Shown here one piece after another: positions 39,790 through 49,270 of a DNA stretch of 64,000 bases. Origin of the DNA: CAZMPJ01 sp964568455. Lineage in GTDB: Bacteria > Margulisbacteria > WOR-1 > O2-12-FULL-45-9. The translations under genes were made by a program, and so were the position numbers. The stretch is from NCBI GenBank assembly GCA_964568455.1, contig CAZMPJ010000002.1:62001-126000 (forward strand), written 5' to 3'. The notes under the pieces are model-generated. The model did no database searches and had not been told where the DNA came from. It saw only the letters and a list, made by a program, of their open reading frames with translations. Within the stretch, counting starts at the first letter, position 1. Each line of letters begins with the position of its first letter.

Positions 39790-41127
39790 ATGGCACAAGA
39801 GAAGATTCCCCCACAAGATTTAATCGCAGAGCAGTCAGTACTGGGTGCTATGTTGATGGATAAAAACGCAATTTCGCGCGTGGTTGAGCTGCTTGATGCT
39901 GATAGTTTTTACCGCGATGCCCATCGTTATATTTACGAATCAGTACTTAACCTGTTTGACCGAGGCGAACCCATTGATTTGGTTACAGTTACGGATGATT
40001 TGCGAAAAAGCGGAAAATTAGATGGAGCGGGAGGTTCTGTTTATATTACCGACCTTTTAAGTGCGGTGCCTACTTCGGCTAATGTTGAATATTATGCCAA
40101 GATTGTCGATGAAAAATCCACGTTAAGAAAATTAATTGATGCTGGAACCAATATTGTTTCCCATTCTTTTGAAGAAGTAGAAAACGTGGATACAGTGCTT
40201 GACCGGGCGGAAAAAATGGTTTTTGATATTGCTTTAAAACGGGTGCGAGTTGGTTTTCATAAAATTGATTCAGTTGTGAAAAGTGTTTTAGACAAAATTG
40301 ATAGCCTTTATGATAAAAAAGAAGCTATTACCGGTACCCCCAGTGGCTTTGCTGATTTGGATAAATATACGGCTGGTTTTCAAAACTCGGATTTAATCAT
40401 TATTGCGGCCAGACCTTCGGTGGGTAAAACCGCGCTAGCTTTAAATATTGCGGCTAATGCAGCCATTAAACACAAAGTTCCAGTAGCACTTTTTTCTTTG
40501 GAAATGAGCAAAGAACAATTAGCCCAAAGATTGCTTTGCAGTGAGGCAGAGGTTGACGCGCAAAAGTTAAAAACCGCCACCTTGTCTGATGTAGGTTGGA
40601 AAAGATTAACTCGGGCATTGGGTCGGCTTTCAGAAGCTCCAATTTTTATTGATGATACCCCATCCTTAACCATTACTGAAATGAGAGCAAAAGCTCGGAG
40701 AATGAAGTTGGAAAGAGGCTTAGGCTTGGTGGTAATTGATTATATGCAATTGATGAGGGGCAGGAGCCGCTCTGAAAATCGAGTGCAGGAAATTTCTGAA
40801 ATTGCTAGATCGCTTAAAACTTTAGCCAGAGAATTAGATGTTCCAGTGGTTGCGCTTTCTCAGCTTTCTCGTGCGATAGAGAAAAGGGATGATCGGCTGC
40901 CGCGCTTGTCAGATTTGCGTGAATCAGGCGAAATTGAGCAAACCGCCGATGTGGTAATGTTTATCCATCGCGATGATTATTATAATCCGCAGTCAGAGCG
41001 CGCTAATATTGCAGAAATTATTATTGCCAAACAACGCAATGGTCCAGTTGGAACTGTAGAATTAGTTTTTCGAAGAGAGATTACTAAATTTCATAGTAAA
41101 GAGATTCGATATGAGGAAGTAGCTTAA
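39790..41127 (+). CDS. dnaB: Replicative DNA helicase
   Basis: The 445-residue hexameric helicase has an N-terminal DnaB domain (PPQDLIAEQSVLGAMLMDK), a linker and a RecA-like domain. Walker A is ARPSVGKTALA (about 208-218), and LGLVVIDYMQLM is Walker B. Later motifs are ALSQLSRAIEKRDDRLPRLS, DLRESGEIEQTADVV and the arginine-finger region. No intein is present. The leaderless promoter is described above. The lptD-like gene starts 11 nt after the stop. Confidence 0.97.
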   Translation: MAQEKIPPQDLIAEQSVLGAMLMDKNAISRVVELLDADSFYRDAHRYIYESVLNLFDRGEPIDLVTVTDDLRKSGKLDGAGGSVYITDLLSAVPTSANVEYYAKIVDEKSTLRKLIDAGTNIVSHSFEEVENVDTVLDRAEKMVFDIALKRVRVGFHKIDSVVKSVLDKIDSLYDKKEAITGTPSGFADLDKYTAGFQNSDLIIIAARPSVGKTALALNIAANAAIKHKVPVALFSLEMSKEQLAQRLLCSEAEVDAQKLKTATLSDVGWKRLTRALGRLSEAPIFIDDTPSLTITEMRAKARRMKLERGLGLVVIDYMQLMRGRSRSENRVQEISEIARSLKTLARELDVPVVALSQLSRAIEKRDDRLPRLSDLRESGEIEQTADVVMFIHRDDYYNPQSERANIAEIIIAKQRNGPVGTVELVFRREITKFHSKEIRYEEVA

Positions 41128-41130
41128 GCT

Positions 41131-41246
41131 AATTTCAAATGTCAAATGTCAAATGTCAAATGAATGTATACCTCACTTTCGCTCGGCATTTATTTTTTAA
41201 AATAATTATTCCTTCATTTTTAATTTTTAATTTGTCATTTGTCATT
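41131..41246. repeat. Heptad-type palindromic repeat covering the lptD-like signal peptide
   Basis: The left arm has CAAATGT repeated three to four times in tandem (41136-41163). The right arm, read on the minus strand, is TGACAAA twice then TTAAAAA twice (41246-41214). The element spans the start and signal-peptide codons of the downstream gene. Confidence 0.7.
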
Positions 41247-42698
41247 ATTTCCAGTGCTTTGGCGCAAATTAGTGAGACAGATTTAATTATTAATGGTGAA
41301 AATGTGTCTTATGATAGCGATAATAACCTGGTTGAAGCGTCTGGTTCTGTGGAAGTCAGTTATAAAGATATTGATTTAACCGGACACCACATTTTTTACC
41401 ATACCAAAACCGAAAGTATTTCCGCGGAAGGTGGGTTTTCTCTTTACTACGAAGGTATTACCATTGAAGGTCAGACTTTAGATTATTTAATTAAAGAAAA
41501 AACTGGTACAGCCAAGGATGTCAAAATTTACTATGGCGGAATTCATTTACAGGGAAAGGATATTGCTTTTTCCAAAGATGAATTTAACTTAAACGGGGCT
41601 TATTTTACTACTTGTGATAGGGGAGATTACTATGTAACGGCTAAAGATATTGTTTTTTATCCCGAACATGGTTGGATGGTAGCTTATTGGGGTTATTTCT
41701 GGTTTTACCGTTTGCCTCTAATTCCCATGCCTACTTATATTTATGACCTTTACGCTGCGGATAAGGAGAAGAGAAATCTACCGCCTTTCCCAGAAATCAG
41801 TTCTAATGATGAGGATGGTACTTATGTTAACGAAAAATTGGCCTGGCATTTAAAAAGAGAGCTTTCTGGAACCTATAGCCTATCTCATGCTTCAAAAAAG
41901 GGTTTTGGTTTTGGCGCGGAAGCATTTTATATTTTAAACGATAATAATCGCGGGCGTTTACGCTCTTACTGGAATCAGACGGATCTTTGGTCTGGCGGAG
42001 GCACCCATAGCATTCTTTTTGGCCGCCAAATTCAGGACGAAAGTATTGCCTTGAGTTTTATCCCTCGAGCTAAATATTATCAATATAGTTTGGACACAAC
42101 TGTTTCTTATCGAGAAAGGATAAATTACCAAAAAGTAAGCTTCTTACCTTTGGTGGAACTCAAAGAGAGAAGCGGACGATTTTTAAACAGTCAACTGAAT
42201 TATGATGCTAGTATTAGTGCTGGACTAATTAGCGAACGGGGTAATATCCGTTTAACTCGTTGGTCTGGAAAATTTACACTTTTTAAAGATTTTTATGATG
42301 GATTTGGCAAGTTGACTCCTAATTTAGGAGTGGATGCCAGCAAATATTCCAATGAACAAAGTTGGTTAAAGTATACTGGTGGTTTTGACCTGACAAAACC
42401 GTTGTCTGATACACTTTTGTATGAAGGCGGCTATTTGCATTATTTTAAAGTAGACGGCCAAAGCCCTTTTAATTATGAAATGTATAAGTTCAGAGCCGTG
42501 GATAAAGTTTACTCAGCGTTTACCTATCGTTTTGGTATTCCAGCGGTTAAGGTTTACGCTTCTTATTATGCCGACAACTGGAGTCCAGAAGATATAGATT
42601 ATTCTTTATTTTTTAATATGCATTGCTATAATGTATCTGTTACTTATCGCTCACTGCGAAACGAGTTTAGCTTAGGCTTTGATTTGGGAAGAATATGA
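41139..42698 (+). CDS. OstA/LptD-like outer-membrane protein
   Basis: The 519-residue protein has an N-terminal OstA-like beta-jellyroll (about residues 45-160; INGENVSYDSDNNLVEASGS, then LYYEGITIEGQTLDYLIKEK). A C-terminal part rich in amphipathic strands is typical of the LptD barrel, which inserts lipopolysaccharide into the outer membrane. It is shorter than classical LptD (about 750), so it may be a reduced homologue. The signal-peptide core (FLIFNLSFVIISSALAQ) is encoded by a palindromic repeat. The start is uncertain; ATGs at 41139 and 41160 both lie in the repeat and no Shine-Dalgarno site is seen. Confidence 0.78.
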   Translation: MSNVKCQMNVYLTFARHLFFKIIIPSFLIFNLSFVIISSALAQISETDLIINGENVSYDSDNNLVEASGSVEVSYKDIDLTGHHIFYHTKTESISAEGGFSLYYEGITIEGQTLDYLIKEKTGTAKDVKIYYGGIHLQGKDIAFSKDEFNLNGAYFTTCDRGDYYVTAKDIVFYPEHGWMVAYWGYFWFYRLPLIPMPTYIYDLYAADKEKRNLPPFPEISSNDEDGTYVNEKLAWHLKRELSGTYSLSHASKKGFGFGAEAFYILNDNNRGRLRSYWNQTDLWSGGGTHSILFGRQIQDESIALSFIPRAKYYQYSLDTTVSYRERINYQKVSFLPLVELKERSGRFLNSQLNYDASISAGLISERGNIRLTRWSGKFTLFKDFYDGFGKLTPNLGVDASKYSNEQSWLKYTGGFDLTKPLSDTLLYEGGYLHYFKVDGQSPFNYEMYKFRAVDKVYSAFTYRFGIPAVKVYASYYADNWSPEDIDYSLFFNMHCYNVSVTYRSLRNEFSLGFDLGRI

Positions 42699-42700
42699 AA

Positions 42701-42755
42701 CAATTAATAATTAACAACAATGTTGTTAATTGTGTCATTGTTAATTGTTAATTTA
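42701..42755. repeat. Short palindromic repeat between lptD-like and tmk
   Basis: TTAACAACA (42711-42719) and TGTTGTTAA (42721-42729) form a perfect inverted repeat inside further TTAATTGTT-type units. Confidence 0.6.
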
Positions 42756-42768
42756 ATCGGAGGTTATT

Positions 42769-43374
42769 GTGTTTATAACTTTAGAAGGACCAGAAGGCTG
42801 CGGTAAAAGTACCCATGCCAAGTTATTAAAAGAATATTTAGGCGATAAACTGGTTTTAACCCATGAGCCGGGCGGCACTGAAGTAGGGCAGAAGATAAGA
42901 GATTTACTGCTCCATTCTGGAATTAAGCTGGATAAAATAAGCGAGCTTTGCTTTTTTGCTGCTGATCGAGCAGAGCACGTAGAAAAAGTGATTAAGCCGG
43001 CTTTAGAGCAGGGTAAAATAATCCTTTCTGATCGTTATGCTGATTCAACCACTGCTTATCAAGTTGGCGGCAGTCAATTGCCAGAAGATTTGGTTGCCAG
43101 CATTAATAAGATAGCTTGTAAGGGTTTAATGCCGGATTTAACTATTTTATTGGATATAGAATCTAGTCTTGGTTTAAAAAGAGCCCGGGTAAAAGGGGTG
43201 GCTGACCGTTTTGAAAAAGAAAAACTGGATTTTCACCAACGGGTAAGGAATAAATTTTTGCAAATCGCCAAAAACGATTCAAAAAGAGTTAAAATAATTA
43301 ATACTGAAAAAGATAACATTAAACAGGTGCAAGAAAAGATTAGAAAGGTGATCGATGAAAAGCTCGGAAATTAG
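42769..43374 (+). CDS. tmk: Thymidylate kinase
   Basis: The 201-residue kinase phosphorylates dTMP to dTDP. It opens VFITLEGPEGCGKSTHAK with the P-loop, then THEPGGTEVGQKIRDLLL, LSDRYADSTTAYQV with the DR(Y/H) motif, and a lid with RFEKEKLDFHQRVR. The GTG start is preceded by CGGAGG. Its end overlaps alaS by 20 nt, coupling the two. Confidence 0.95.
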   Translation: MFITLEGPEGCGKSTHAKLLKEYLGDKLVLTHEPGGTEVGQKIRDLLLHSGIKLDKISELCFFAADRAEHVEKVIKPALEQGKIILSDRYADSTTAYQVGGSQLPEDLVASINKIACKGLMPDLTILLDIESSLGLKRARVKGVADRFEKEKLDFHQRVRNKFLQIAKNDSKRVKIINTEKDNIKQVQEKIRKVIDEKLGN

Positions 43375-46051
43375 AGAAAAGTTTTTAAAGTTTTTTGAAA
43401 GCAAAGGCCATAAGATTTTGCCTGGATCTTCTTTGGTGCCCAAAGATCCAACCGTGCTTTTAACCTTAGCCGGCATGCTCCAATTTAAACCAATTTTCTT
43501 GGGCCAGGAAAAAGCAAAGTATAAAAGAGCTACTACAGTTCAAAAATGTATCCGCACCAATGACATTGATCAGGTAGGAAAAACTGCCCGCCACCAGACT
43601 TTCTTTGAAATGTTGGGCAATTTTTCTTTTGGTGATTACTTTAAGCGAGAAGCTATTGTTTTTGCTTGGGAGCTGATGACGCAAGTATATAAAATTCCCC
43701 AGGAAAAACTTTCAATCGCGATTTTTGAAAAAGACGATGAAGCTTTTGATATTTGGCATAAAGAGATGGGCTTAGCCAAAGAAAAAATATTCAGATTAGA
43801 CGAAGAAAACAATTTTTGGGCAGCGGGGCCAACTGGTCCTTGCGGTCCATGTTCTGAAATCTATTATGATATGGGCCAAGAGCATGGCTGCGGCAAGCCA
43901 GATTGTCAGCCAGGCTGTGACTGCGATCGCTTTTTAGAAGTCTGGAACCTGGTTTTTATCCAGTATGACCGCAATGCTAAGGGAGATTTAATCCCTTTAA
44001 AACAAAAAAGCATTGATACGGGTATGGGCTTAGAAAGAATTGCATCTGTGTTGCAAGGCGTGGATAATAATTTTAAAACCGACCTTTTTATCCCTTTAAT
44101 TAATAAGGTTAAAGACCTAATTAAACAACCAAACCCTTCTCAAGCTTCCTTGCATATTATTGCTGACCATGTTCGAGCAGCTGCTAACCTTATTTCTGAC
44201 GGGGTAATACCAGAAAATATTGGCCGAGGCTATATTTTACGCCGCTTAATCCGCCGAGCAGTGCATCATGGTATCCTGATTGGTATTAAAGGCACTTTTT
44301 TATCTAAGCTTGCTCAGGAAGTTATTGTTGATATGAAAGATGTTTATCCTGGCTTAGGAGAAAAAGCTAAGTTAATTCAAGAAGTGATCAAAACCGAAGA
44401 AAAACATTTCTTATCAACTTTAGAAAAAGGTATGCAGCTTTTTAATCAAATAGTGGAAAAACATAAACAGGATAAAATTATTCCAGGGTCTGCGGCTTTT
44501 AAATTGCATGATACCTATGGTTTTCCTGTTGAGCTGACTAAAGAAATGGCAGCTGAAAAAGGCTGTCAGGTGGATGAAAAAGGTTTTGAGCAGGAAATGG
44601 AAAAACAAAAAGAACGGGCTCGCGGTAATGGAGTTGCTGGCGATAAGCAAGCTTTAGCCCATCTTAATTTAGAGGGAATAAAGCCGACTAAGTTTGAGGG
44701 CCATAAAAATACTAAAGTTGATACAAAAATAGTGGTAATTTTTCCAGAGCAAAACTTTGTAGTGTTAGAAAAAACTCCTTTTTATGCTGAGCAGGGCGGC
44801 CAAGTAGGGGATAGTGGAATTTTAAAATTAAAGGAAAAAGATGTCAGAGTTTTAGATGCCTTAACTTCTCCCCAGGGAGTGGTTATGCATAAGGTTGAAT
44901 CTGTAGCAGGCTTAAAAGAAAAAGATAAAGCCACGGCCATTATTGATGCTTCAAAACGACATGCAACTACTTTGCATCATACTGCTACCCACTTGTTACA
45001 TAAGGCTTTGAGTGAGGTGTTGGGTAGTCATATTAAACAAGCTGGTTCTTATGTGGGGCCAGACAAACTACGTTTTGACTTTACTCATTTTAGTGGGCTT
45101 AAGGATCTTGAAATATTAGAAATAGAAAAAAGGGTAAACCAAAAAATTAAACAAGGGATAAAAGTTGAAACCCTGGAAAAATCTTATGATGATGCCATGG
45201 CAATGGGGGCGACTGCTTTGTTTGGCGAAAAATACGGAGACAAAGTTAGGGTTCTAAAAGTAGGAGATTATAGTTTAGAGCTTTGTGGAGGAACCCATGC
45301 TAAAACTTGTAGTGAAATCCTCTTTTTTAAAATTCTATCTGAAAGTGCGCTCGGTTCCGGCGTAAGAAGGGTTGAAGCAATCGCTGGAGAGCGGGCCAAA
45401 GTGAATCTGGTTTATAAAGCTAAGACCATGCGGGATGAAGTGCATGAATTGGTACGCAAATATAAGATGCAGCAGATGATTATTGAAAGTTTGGGCGGGA
45501 AGCAGTTTACCGAAACCGATATTTTTGAAATTGAAGTTACCGAGCTAGAAAGAATGGCTAAGGCAGTGGATGAGCAAGATGTGGAAAACGTTAAAAAATT
45601 TTTAGATCATTTTCAAGGCCGGATTGATTGGCTCAAAGAGCGATTGGCCAAATCCGAAAAAGAAATCAATGATTTAAGACTAAAAACCACTTCCCAGGAA
45701 GCCGTGGCTTATGTACAAGAGTTAAAAGAAAAAAATGGTGTCAAAATTTTATTAAAAGATTTTAGTGAGTATAGCATGGAAATGCTGCGGACTATTTCTG
45801 ATATTGTCCAGAACCAAGCTAAATCTTGTATTATAGTTTTAGCTTCAGTGCTAAAAGGCAAGGTCCGCTTTTTAATTACTGTAACTCCTGATTTAGTAAG
45901 CAAGGGTTATTCTGCTAAAAAGATTGCTGATGTTTTTGGTGGGGTGGTTGGAGGCAAGGGTGGGGGCCGGGATATAAAAGTAGAAGGTGGAGCCAAAGAC
46001 CCCTCTAAAATAGCTGAAGCTTTTACCAAAGTGTGGCAAGAATGCGTGTAG
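43355..46051 (+). CDS. alaS: Alanyl-tRNA synthetase
   Basis: The 898-residue enzyme has a class II catalytic core opening IREKFLKFFESKGHKILPGS, with GNFSFGDYFKREAI and GRGYILRRLIRRAVHHG. The editing domain has HHTATHLLHKAL and LCGGTHAKTC, and the C-terminal oligomerisation domain ends GGKGGGRDIKVEGGA. AAAGGTGATC precedes the ATG. A Cys-rich insertion after FWAAGPTGPCGPCSEIYYD (CGKPDCQPGCDCDRF) is common in bacterial AlaRS. It overlaps ruvX by 10 nt. Confidence 0.97.
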   Translation: MKSSEIREKFLKFFESKGHKILPGSSLVPKDPTVLLTLAGMLQFKPIFLGQEKAKYKRATTVQKCIRTNDIDQVGKTARHQTFFEMLGNFSFGDYFKREAIVFAWELMTQVYKIPQEKLSIAIFEKDDEAFDIWHKEMGLAKEKIFRLDEENNFWAAGPTGPCGPCSEIYYDMGQEHGCGKPDCQPGCDCDRFLEVWNLVFIQYDRNAKGDLIPLKQKSIDTGMGLERIASVLQGVDNNFKTDLFIPLINKVKDLIKQPNPSQASLHIIADHVRAAANLISDGVIPENIGRGYILRRLIRRAVHHGILIGIKGTFLSKLAQEVIVDMKDVYPGLGEKAKLIQEVIKTEEKHFLSTLEKGMQLFNQIVEKHKQDKIIPGSAAFKLHDTYGFPVELTKEMAAEKGCQVDEKGFEQEMEKQKERARGNGVAGDKQALAHLNLEGIKPTKFEGHKNTKVDTKIVVIFPEQNFVVLEKTPFYAEQGGQVGDSGILKLKEKDVRVLDALTSPQGVVMHKVESVAGLKEKDKATAIIDASKRHATTLHHTATHLLHKALSEVLGSHIKQAGSYVGPDKLRFDFTHFSGLKDLEILEIEKRVNQKIKQGIKVETLEKSYDDAMAMGATALFGEKYGDKVRVLKVGDYSLELCGGTHAKTCSEILFFKILSESALGSGVRRVEAIAGERAKVNLVYKAKTMRDEVHELVRKYKMQQMIIESLGGKQFTETDIFEIEVTELERMAKAVDEQDVENVKKFLDHFQGRIDWLKERLAKSEKEINDLRLKTTSQEAVAYVQELKEKNGVKILLKDFSEYSMEMLRTISDIVQNQAKSCIIVLASVLKGKVRFLITVTPDLVSKGYSAKKIADVFGGVVGGKGGGRDIKVEGGAKDPSKIAEAFTKVWQECV

Positions 46052-46455
46052 TTGGTATTGACTACGGCGAAAAACGGATTGGGGTAGCTATTTCTGATCC
46101 TCTTGGTATAACTTCTCAAGGCATTGGTGTGGTTGGTAATATTGTTGAATTAAAAGAGCTTTTAAAAACTTATGATAATATTGATGAAATTGTTGTTGGC
46201 CTGCCTAAGACTATGCGTGGGGAAATAGGCATCCAAGCGGAAAAAGTTTTAGAATTTATTAAAGAATTAAAAAACAACTTTGAAGTGCCTATTAAAACTC
46301 AGGATGAAAGATTAACCACTTCGCAAGCTGAAAAAGTATTGATTTCTGCTGGGTTAAGCCGGCAAAAACGCAAAAAAGTAATTGATAAATCAGCAGCCGT
46401 CTTAATTTTGCAAAATTATTTGGATAGTGGGAGGAGAAAACCCTCATCCCCCTAA
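46042..46455 (+). CDS. ruvX: Putative Holliday junction resolvase / pre-16S rRNA nuclease
   Basis: The 137-residue RNase H-fold protein (YqgF/RuvX) opens MRVVGIDYGEKRIGVAISDP with the first catalytic Asp. It continues with EIVVGLPKTMRGE, the second acidic site in TQDERLTTSQAEKVL, and ends with KSAAVLILQNYLD. The ATG at 46042 is preferred to the GTG at 46033 because it fits the family start. The final residues GRRKPSSP are encoded by a repeat element that also supplies the stop codon. Confidence 0.93.
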   Translation: MRVVGIDYGEKRIGVAISDPLGITSQGIGVVGNIVELKELLKTYDNIDEIVVGLPKTMRGEIGIQAEKVLEFIKELKNNFEVPIKTQDERLTTSQAEKVLISAGLSRQKRKKVIDKSAAVLILQNYLDSGRRKPSSP

Positions 46456-46539
46456 CCCCCTTCTCCCAGAGGGAGAAGGGGGACCCATAGCTTTGGGCAT
46501 CCCCTCTCCCTCTGGGAGAGGGGATTATAGGGGTGAGGG
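46441..46539. repeat. TIR-type palindromic element R1 between ruvX and mltG
   Basis: CCCTCATCCCCCTAACCC at the left end mirrors GGGGTGAGGG at the right. Two internal hairpins pair CCCTTCTCCC/GGGAGAAGGG and CCCCTCTCCC/GGGAGAGGGG. It gives the ruvX stop codon and the mltG ribosome-binding site. Confidence 0.7.
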
Positions 46540-46547
46540 CTAAAGAT

Positions 46548-47501
46548 ATGAATAACTATGGGATAAAAATAGGTTTAACTTTAATCCTAGTCTCTCTTTT
46601 AATTTTTATTGCGGCTTTATTTCAGTCAGTAAATATTTTTGATAAGACCGAAAAAATTGTTATTATTCCTGCGGGAGCATCAACTAGCCAGGTTGAATCA
46701 ATTTTAGAAGTGGAAGGCATCCTGCGTCCTGATAGTAGTTTTACGGTTGCGGCCAAGGTTTTGGGCCTCTCAAAAAATATTCAAGCGGGTAGCTATAAGT
46801 TTTCTCCTTCACAAAACTTGATCAAGGTTTTGTTAAAGCTAAAAAGAGGTGAGGTTATTCCACCTGACCAGATTAAGGTTACTTTTCCCGAAGGAACTTC
46901 GATTTATAAGATGGGTGAGGTTTTAAAGGGAGCGGGTTATGCCGACTATAAAAAATTACAGGCTTTGACCTCTTTAGAGGGTTATTTGTATCCGGATACT
47001 TATAACTTTTATCCAGAAGCTAAGGTTGATGTTTTAGTTGATACTATGGTTAATCGTTTTGATCAAATAGTAATGCCGGTTTGGGATAAAACCAAAAAAG
47101 ATACTAAATATAATCTGCATGAGATTTTAACTTTAGCTTCGATTATTGAAAAAGAAGCACAAAAACCAGAGGAAAGAACAATTATTTCATCGGTTTACCA
47201 TAATCGTTTAAACAAAAGAATGTACTTGGCCGCTTGCCCCACAATTAAATATGCTCTTGAGCGACCGACTAAAAAAGTTTACTTAGACCAACTAGAAGTT
47301 GATTCGCCTTACAATACTTATAAGAACTTTGGCTTGCCTCCAGGACCAATCTGCAATCCTGGGATTGAATCAATTAAAGCTGCGATTTATCCAGCCAAGA
47401 CTAATTTTTATTTCTTTGTTGCTAAGCCAGATGGTTCACATGAGTTTTCTAAGACTTATGAGGGGCATCAGAGGGCAAAGAAAAAACAATCCTCACCCTA
47501 A
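46548..47501 (+). CDS. mltG: Endolytic murein transglycosylase
   Basis: The 317-residue protein has one N-terminal membrane helix (about 8-28), a LysM-like region (IIPAGASTSQVESILEVEGI) and the YceG catalytic domain. That domain has LEGYLYPDTYNF, the catalytic Glu in LASIIEKEAQKPEE, VYHNRLNKRMYLAACPTIKY and NTYKNFGLPPGPICNPG. It cuts nascent glycan strands at the inner membrane. The ATG at 46548 follows AGGGGTGAGGG, which is the edge of repeat R1. The C-terminal KKKQSSP runs into the edge of repeat R2. Confidence 0.93.
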   Translation: MNNYGIKIGLTLILVSLLIFIAALFQSVNIFDKTEKIVIIPAGASTSQVESILEVEGILRPDSSFTVAAKVLGLSKNIQAGSYKFSPSQNLIKVLLKLKRGEVIPPDQIKVTFPEGTSIYKMGEVLKGAGYADYKKLQALTSLEGYLYPDTYNFYPEAKVDVLVDTMVNRFDQIVMPVWDKTKKDTKYNLHEILTLASIIEKEAQKPEERTIISSVYHNRLNKRMYLAACPTIKYALERPTKKVYLDQLEVDSPYNTYKNFGLPPGPICNPGIESIKAAIYPAKTNFYFFVAKPDGSHEFSKTYEGHQRAKKKQSSP

Positions 47502-47676
47502 GTTTTTCTAAATTTGTTTGCTTGAGTGAATAAAGATCCCTCTCCATTAAAAATGGAGAGGGAAAGGCTTTTCTTAAAATACGAACCTAACCCTTCTCCA
47601 TCCCGAGCTTGTCGAGGGAATGGAGAAGGGATTTAGCTTATAAGTAAAAAAATATTCTACAAGCTGGGATGAGGAT
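47489..47676. repeat. TIR-type palindromic element R2 between mltG and guaA
   Basis: It runs from ATCCTCACCC (47489-47498) to GGATGAGGAT (47667-47676), with internal hairpins CCCTCTCCAT/ATGGAGAGGG and CCCTTCTCCAT/ATGGAGAAGGG. Its inner sequence matches R3 at 52543-52644 in inverse orientation. Confidence 0.7.
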
Positions 47677-49235
47677 TACTCCCACTCAATAGTTGAAGGC
47701 GGTTTTGAGGAAATATCGTAGACAACGCGATTGACTTCCGGTACTTCGTTTACAATCCGGCTGGAAATTTTCTCCAGTAAATCATAAGGCAAACGAGCCC
47801 AGTCAGCTGTCATAGCATCTTTTGAATTAACTGCGCGGACGGCTATAGTATTTAAATAAGTTCTTTTATCACCCATAACTCCTACTGTCCTAATTGGTAG
47901 CAACACAGCAAAGGATTGCCAGGTTTCTCTGTAAAGTCCGGCGTTTTTAATTTCTCCTACCACAATATCATCTGCTGCCTGAAGAATTTCAACTCTTTTT
48001 TTGGTCACTTCACCAATAATGCGGATGGCAAGACCGGGGCCGGGGAAGGGTTGGCGGCTAACAATATCTTCTGGTACGCCTAGTTCTTTGCCTAAAACCC
48101 GAACTTCATCTTTAAACAACAATCTTAAGGGTTCAATTAATTTAAAGCCCATTTTTTCCGGCAATCCGCCCACATTGTGGTGGGTTTTAATTTTCTTGGC
48201 TACTTTACCGGTGGTAGTTCCAGGAACCGCGCTTTCAATTACATCTGGATACAGGGTGCCTTGAGCAAGATAGGGGATGTCTCCCAGTCGTAGGGCTTCT
48301 TCTTCAAAAGTGCGAATAAAATTTTCCCCAATAATTTTTCTTTTCTTTTCTGGTTCAGTTACTCCAGTTAGTTTTCCAAAAAAGCGCTTTGAAGCGTCAA
48401 TGTGAAGAAAGTTAACTTTAAACCTTCCAGTAAAAAGCTCATTGATTTTCTTAGCTTCATTTTTTCTCATAAAGCCCTGGTCAATAAACATGCAAATCAA
48501 CTGGTCTCCAACTGCTTTATTAACTAAGGCTGCAACAGTAGTTGAATCAACTCCGCCGGAAAGAGCCAGTAAAATTTTGTTTTTACCAATCTTTTCTCGT
48601 AGAAGTTTAATTTGTTCTTCAATAAAGTTGGCTGTGGTCCAAGTTGGGTTGCAGGCGCAGATATTTATTACAAAATTTCTAATTATTTCTAAACCTTTTG
48701 GGGTGTGAACTACTTCTGGGTGAAATTGCACGCCATATAATTTCTTGGCAACATTGCCAATAGCAGCAAATTGGGTGTTATCAGTATGAGCTAGTTGTTT
48801 AAAACCTTTTGGCAAGGAAACAACCGTATCTCCATGACTCATCCAGCATTGCAGATGGATTGGCAGGCCGTTAAAAAGATTAGTTTTATCGTCAACAAAA
48901 AGGTCAGCTTTGCCATATTCACGCTTCTTTTCCTGTTTTACTTCACCACCGGCTTCTTTGGCCATTAATTGCAGGCCATAGCAAATGCCCAGGATGGGAA
49001 TTCCAGATTCAAGTAGTTTTTTATCTGGTTTAGGTGCATCTTTTTCATAAACAGAAGCTGGACCGCCAGACAAAATTATGCCTTTAACCTGTCTTTTCTT
49101 GAGTTCATCAACTGAAACATCGTGAGGAAGTACTTCGCAGTAAACATTACATTCGCGCACCCGTCTGGCGATTAACAGGCTATATTGAGCGCCAAAATCG
49201 AGTACTGCAATAAGGTCGTGTTTTACGTTCGCCAT
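47676..49235 (-). CDS. guaA: GMP synthase (glutamine-hydrolysing)
   Basis: The 519-residue enzyme makes GMP from XMP. It has an N-terminal glutamine amidotransferase domain (IAVLDFGAQYSLLIARRVRE, catalytic Cys in ILGICYGLQLM, His in VQFHPEV), an ATP-pyrophosphatase domain (LALSGGVDSTTVAALV) and a C-terminal dimerisation domain ending PPSTIEWE. I start at the ATG at 49235, 5 nt after TATACT; the in-frame ATG at 49250 lies upstream of that box. guaB3 lies just upstream on the same strand, giving IMP to GMP in one locus. Confidence 0.97.
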   Translation of the reverse strand: MANVKHDLIAVLDFGAQYSLLIARRVRECNVYCEVLPHDVSVDELKKRQVKGIILSGGPASVYEKDAPKPDKKLLESGIPILGICYGLQLMAKEAGGEVKQEKKREYGKADLFVDDKTNLFNGLPIHLQCWMSHGDTVVSLPKGFKQLAHTDNTQFAAIGNVAKKLYGVQFHPEVVHTPKGLEIIRNFVINICACNPTWTTANFIEEQIKLLREKIGKNKILLALSGGVDSTTVAALVNKAVGDQLICMFIDQGFMRKNEAKKINELFTGRFKVNFLHIDASKRFFGKLTGVTEPEKKRKIIGENFIRTFEEEALRLGDIPYLAQGTLYPDVIESAVPGTTTGKVAKKIKTHHNVGGLPEKMGFKLIEPLRLLFKDEVRVLGKELGVPEDIVSRQPFPGPGLAIRIIGEVTKKRVEILQAADDIVVGEIKNAGLYRETWQSFAVLLPIRTVGVMGDKRTYLNTIAVRAVNSKDAMTADWARLPYDLLEKISSRIVNEVPEVNRVVYDISSKPPSTIEWE

Positions 49236-49240
49236 GGGAG

Positions 49241-49270
49241 AGTATAACACATACTACTTATACATTCCAA
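49241..49270 (-). promoter_or_regulatory. Promoter of guaA, leaderless type, overlapping the guaB3 end
   Basis: On the minus strand TTGGAA (49270-49265), 18 nt, then TATACT (49246-49241), then 5 nt to the ATG at 49235. Confidence 0.6.

Noticed and set aside
41136..41163. Possible CRISPR repeats in the CAAATGT run
   Set aside because: The units are 7-bp tandem heptads without spacers; there is no CRISPR array or cas gene in the window.
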